Part shown: positions 60,930-64,000 of the stretch, one piece after another
Numbering within the stretch: position 1 is the first letter of the stretch
How the letters are laid out: each line of letters starts with the position of its first letter
NCBI RefSeq assembly: GCF_002300165.1
Contig: NZ_MLCE01000014.1
Span: 62,001 to 126,000 of the forward strand
Direction: 5' to 3'
Length of the DNA stretch: 64,000 nucleotides
Source: Streptomyces sp. Tue6028
GTDB lineage: Bacteria; Actinomycetota; Actinomycetes; Streptomycetales; Streptomycetaceae
Position numbers and translations under genes: made by a program
Notes under the pieces: generated by a model
Told to the model about the DNA's origin: nothing
Seen by the model: the letters and a program-made list of their open reading frames with translations, nothing else
Database searches by the model: none

Positions 60930-62393
60930 GTGACACAGCCGCCGAAGGGCAGCACGGCACCACCGGGGCGGGCCACGCCCACGATGCCCGCGGTCCCGCC
61001 GCAGCCCGGGCCTCCCGGCCCGCGGGGCGGCCCCGCCGGCCCGCGGACGGACCCCGAGGCCCCCGCCCGGCGCACGGCCTGGGCGGAGGGCGTCGACCGT
61101 CTGAGCGCCGCCGCCACGACCGAGCCGGGCCGGCTGCGGATCATCGGCGCGCTGATCGCGCTGCTGGTCGTCGCGTTCGGCGCGGTCACCGCCTGGCAGA
61201 TGACGGAGCGTGCGGCGGCGGCGGACGACGTGCTGCACAGCAGCCAGCCGCTGAGCGCGAGCGCCGCCGACATCTACCGCTCGCTGGCGGACGCGAACAC
61301 GGCGGCCTCCAGCGGCTTCCTGGCCGGCGGCCAGGAGACGAAGGCCTCCCGCGACCGGTACGAGCTGGACATCAGGACGGCGGCCGCCAAGCTGATCACG
61401 GCGGCCAACAGCTCGAAGCCGGGCTCCCCCTCGGCGAGGACCATCACCAAGCTGAACCGTCTGCTGCCCGAGTACAAGGGCCTGATCGAGCGGGCGCGTG
61501 CCAACAACCGCCAGGGCTACCCGCTGGGCGGCGCGTACCTGCGCTACGCGAACGACAAGATGCAGCACGAGATGCTGCCCGCCGCCGAGGACCTCTACAA
61601 GCGGGAGAACCAGCGGCTCGGTTCCGACTACGCGGACGCGAAGCCGTACCCGTGGGCCGCGATCGGCCTCGGCGTGCTCGCGCTCGGCGGTCTCGTGTGG
61701 GCGCAGCGGCGCAACTACCGCCGGACGAACCGTGTGCTGAACCAGGGCATGGTCGCCGCCTCCGCCGCCGCGGCGGTCGTGCTGCTCTGGCTGGTGGTCG
61801 GGCACAGCGTCGCGCGGGCCGGCCTCGCTGAGTCGTACGACCACGGAGTCCGCTCGCTGAACGTGCTGCACGACGCCCGGATCGCCTCCCTCAAGGCCCG
61901 GGGCAACGAGAACCTGACCCTGGTCAGCCGCGGCGCGGAGACCAAGACGCTGGCCGACGGCAAGACGACCGTCGACCTGTACGACTACGACTTCCAGCAG
62001 GACATGAAGACGCTCACCAAGGGCCTGGCGAAGGCCGCGGAGCTCTCCGACGACGCGGCGGGCGAGACGCCCGTCAAGGCGGCGACCGCCAACATGAAGG
62101 TGTGGAAGTCCCGCCACGCCGATGCCCGCGAGGCCGACAACGGCGGCGACTACCAGGGCGCCCTGGACCTGGTGATCGGCTCCGACAAGGTCAAGCCGAC
62201 CGGCGAGTGCTTCGACGGCGTGGACAAGAACCTGGAGAAGGCGCTCGACCACGAGCAGGCCGAGTTCAAGCAGGCGGCGGGCGACGGCCTGGACGCGATG
62301 ACCGGTCTGCCGGTCGGCGCGGCGGTCCTCGCGGTGCTGGCCGCTGCGGGCGCCGTGCTCGGTATCGGGCGCAGGCTTTCGGAGTACCGGTGA
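60930..62393 (+). CDS. GlnX-like four-helix membrane sensor protein
   Basis: A 487-residue membrane protein. A Pro-rich cytoplasmic start is followed by a first helix (LRIIGALIALLVVAFGAVTA, about 70-90), an extracytoplasmic helical domain of about 150 residues, two central helices, a second extracytoplasmic domain, and a last helix near the C-terminus. This matches the layout of mycobacterial GlnX, which with lipoprotein GlnH relays amino-acid availability to kinase PknG. GTG after GGGAGG. The next gene is a GlnH-like binding protein. Homology is judged from layout and context only. Confidence 0.7.
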   Translation: MTQPPKGSTAPPGRATPTMPAVPPQPGPPGPRGGPAGPRTDPEAPARRTAWAEGVDRLSAAATTEPGRLRIIGALIALLVVAFGAVTAWQMTERAAAADDVLHSSQPLSASAADIYRSLADANTAASSGFLAGGQETKASRDRYELDIRTAAAKLITAANSSKPGSPSARTITKLNRLLPEYKGLIERARANNRQGYPLGGAYLRYANDKMQHEMLPAAEDLYKRENQRLGSDYADAKPYPWAAIGLGVLALGGLVWAQRRNYRRTNRVLNQGMVAASAAAAVVLLWLVVGHSVARAGLAESYDHGVRSLNVLHDARIASLKARGNENLTLVSRGAETKTLADGKTTVDLYDYDFQQDMKTLTKGLAKAAELSDDAAGETPVKAATANMKVWKSRHADAREADNGGDYQGALDLVIGSDKVKPTGECFDGVDKNLEKALDHEQAEFKQAAGDGLDAMTGLPVGAAVLAVLAAAGAVLGIGRRLSEYR

Positions 62394-62407
62394 GAGGGGG
62401 AGCGGCA

Positions 62408-63418
62408 ATGACGGCACGACGCCTGAGGGCGAGCCTGAAGGGCTGGGGCGGCGTGGGCGCGATGGCCGTCGCCTGCGCGCTCGCCGTGGTCTTCGCCCTG
62501 CTGCTGCCCCTGAGCGGCAGCCGTGGGGACGGCAGCACGGGAATCGGCAGCCGGGGCGTGGCCGAGGGCACCCAGGCGAGGGCCGAGGAGTGCACCGACC
62601 CGCAGGACCGGAGCCTCGCCCCGTCCGGCGACGAGAGCGGCGACACCATCACCGCCATCAAGAAGCGCGGCTATCTGTCGGTGGGCGTCGACCAGAACAG
62701 CTACCGCTGGGGCTACCGCAACCCGAACCACGGCGGCAGCGACCTGGAGGGCTTCGACATCGACCTCGCGCGCCGCATCGCGCGCGAGATCCTCGGTGAC
62801 GAGAAGGCGATCCGGTTCCACGCCATCCCCACCAACCAGCGCATCCCGGCGATCCAGAGCGGCCAGGTCGACATGGTGGTCCGCACCATGACGATCAACT
62901 GCGAGCGCCTGGACCAGGTCGCCTTCTCCGCCCCCTACTTCAAGACCGGCCAGCAGGTCCTCGCCCCGCGGACCTCCCCCATCAAGGGGTACGGCAAGAC
63001 GCTGGCGCACCAGCGGATCTGCACGGCCGCGGGCTCCACGGCCTACGACAAGCTGGACGCGGACAAGAAGGCGGGCGAGCTCGTCTCCTCCGCCGACATC
63101 TCCACCACGGTCCCCAACCAGCTCGACTGCCTGGTGCGGCTCCAACTGGGCGAGGTCGACGCCGTGGTGACCGACGGCGCGCTCGCCGCGAGCCAGGCCG
63201 CGCAGGACCCGACGGTCGTGCTGAAGGGCGACACGTTCACGACGGAGTACTACGGCGTGGCGATGAAACTGGGCGCGGACGATCTGGTACGCCGGGTCAA
63301 CCAGGTCCTCGTGGACTACCGCAAGAGCGGCTGGCGCGCCTCGTACGACAAGTGGCTGTCCGCCACCCTGGGCGAGGACTCGCTGTCGGCGGACCCGCCC
63401 GCGGCGAAGTACAAGTAA
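62408..63418 (+). CDS. Glutamate/glutamine-type solute-binding protein (GlnH-like)
   Basis: A 336-residue protein anchored by an N-terminal hydrophobic helix (AVACALAVVFALLLPLSG) without a clear lipobox. The binding-protein type 3 fold is evident: KKRGYLSVGVDQNSYRWG, GFDIDLARRIAREILG, RIPAIQSGQVDMVVRTMT and FSAPYFKTGQQVL. No permease or ATPase lies nearby, so it is more likely a sensor than a transporter part. ATG after GGGGAG. Pairs with the GlnX-like gene 14 bp upstream. Confidence 0.85.
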   Translation: MTARRLRASLKGWGGVGAMAVACALAVVFALLLPLSGSRGDGSTGIGSRGVAEGTQARAEECTDPQDRSLAPSGDESGDTITAIKKRGYLSVGVDQNSYRWGYRNPNHGGSDLEGFDIDLARRIAREILGDEKAIRFHAIPTNQRIPAIQSGQVDMVVRTMTINCERLDQVAFSAPYFKTGQQVLAPRTSPIKGYGKTLAHQRICTAAGSTAYDKLDADKKAGELVSSADISTTVPNQLDCLVRLQLGEVDAVVTDGALAASQAAQDPTVVLKGDTFTTEYYGVAMKLGADDLVRRVNQVLVDYRKSGWRASYDKWLSATLGEDSLSADPPAAKYK

Positions 63419-63504
63419 CCGACCTGATACGACTGGAGAGTTACCCGGCGCGGACCACCGGCAACGGCGGGCGCACGGGGACGACGGAGAGCGAGAGGTG
63501 ATCG

Positions 63505-64000
63505 ATGGGCGTCACGGGACCCCCCGGGCCGGTGATGGACCGGGACGAGGTGGACCGTGCGCTGGCGCGGCTCGGCGCGGAGCACGAGGCCATCGAGACC
63601 TCGCTCCTCGCCCTGCAGGACCACGCGGGCCGCAGGCTCCTGGAGGGCGCCGAGCTCACCGGCACCACCAAGGAGCGCTGGACGGCCGCGGACGCGTCGA
63701 TCACCCTGCTGTGGGCCTACTTCGACGCGTACACGGACGCGCTGCGCTCCGCGCGCGACATCCGCTCCCGCAGACGCTGGTCCAGCCGTGACGACCTGGT
63801 CGAACTCACCGAACTGCTGCGCGGCGAGAGCGTCACCGTCGCGGGCAGCGCGACCGCCACGGCGAACGCCCCGACGCTCTCCGCCGGCAAGCTCAGCGAA
63901 CAGTTCTCGCTGGCCGCCCTCGTGGAGCGGATGAACGAGCTGTACGCGTCCTCCCTCGACATGGTCGTCGCCGCGGACGCCGTCTGGTCCGCGCTGCCCG
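63505..64000 (+). CDS. Helical hypothetical protein, 3' end beyond the window
   Basis: The visible 165 codons read MGVTGPPGPVMDRDEVDRA and continue as an amphipathic helical protein (LEGAELTGTTKERWTAADAS, LWAYFDAYTDALRSARDIR). No stop occurs before the window ends. ATG with GAGAGG 7 nt upstream. It follows the GlnX-GlnH-like pair by 86 bp, in the position where one would look for the rest of a PknG pathway locus. Family not recognised. Confidence 0.7.
   Translation, partial: MGVTGPPGPVMDRDEVDRALARLGAEHEAIETSLLALQDHAGRRLLEGAELTGTTKERWTAADASITLLWAYFDAYTDALRSARDIRSRRRWSSRDDLVELTELLRGESVTVAGSATATANAPTLSAGKLSEQFSLAALVERMNELYASSLDMVVAADAVWSALP

Overview
The window is chromosomal DNA of a high-GC actinomycete, almost certainly Streptomyces. 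The evidence is very high G+C with G/C at third codon positions, frequent GTG starts with GGAGG-type ribosome sites, Tat and lipoprotein signals, a dispersed Streptomyces intergenic repeat at the left edge, and a gene order (pepN, asd, malQ, mscS, csnR-csnK) that recalls the S. coelicolor core chromosome. No rRNA, tRNA, CRISPR, integrase, transposase or prophage gene was seen.

Left third (1-25.6 kb): a Tat-exported glycerophosphodiester phosphodiesterase with a small zinc-ribbon protein, a DsbA-like mycothiol-type oxidoreductase with a CPWA active site, a first aminopeptidase N, an AbiEi/PD-(D/E)XK-like protein, two small secreted proteins, an isochorismatase-like hydrolase, a Tat-exported metallophosphoesterase, a VOC/PNPOx pair facing a CGNR-type regulator, a large tripeptidyl-peptidase-like subtilase, an ECF sigma factor with a translationally coupled membrane partner, a TerD-domain multimodule protein, aspartate-semialdehyde dehydrogenase, a DUF1203 protein and a second aminopeptidase N. 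Four intergenic gaps here carry unrelated GC-rich minisatellites with units of 14, 12, 32 and 21 bp.

Centre (25.6-29.8 kb): the most interesting locus. Two tandem mini-genes encode 24- and 25-residue peptides with a near-identical N-terminal part and different tails, followed by an M14 carboxypeptidase. Facing them are a ThiF/E1-like adenylyltransferase and an M50 membrane protease, each with a PqqD/RRE-like N-terminal domain. This looks like a compact ribosomal-peptide modification system of a type I do not recognise.

Middle (29.8-45.5 kb): an SDR protein lacking the YxxxK site, a zinc-finger/ECF sigma/SnoaL fusion, a LysR regulator with two EamA exporters, a MarR regulator, an FAD monooxygenase whose 3' end runs 186 bp antisense through the MarR gene, and a TetR regulator whose upstream region holds eight GCCAAC/GTTGGC sites at 14-bp spacing. 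Then come a small membrane protein, malQ with a repetitive upstream partner, and a GH84-type beta-N-acetylglucosaminidase.

Right (45.5-64 kb): an ECF sigma/zinc anti-sigma/ABC operon of five overlapping genes, an HNH endonuclease, an MscS channel, the chitosan-oligosaccharide operon csnREFGHK with a ROK-type palindrome in its promoter, a short ECF sigma operon, and a GlnX-GlnH-like pair that in other actinobacteria signals to the kinase PknG. The last gene runs off the window.
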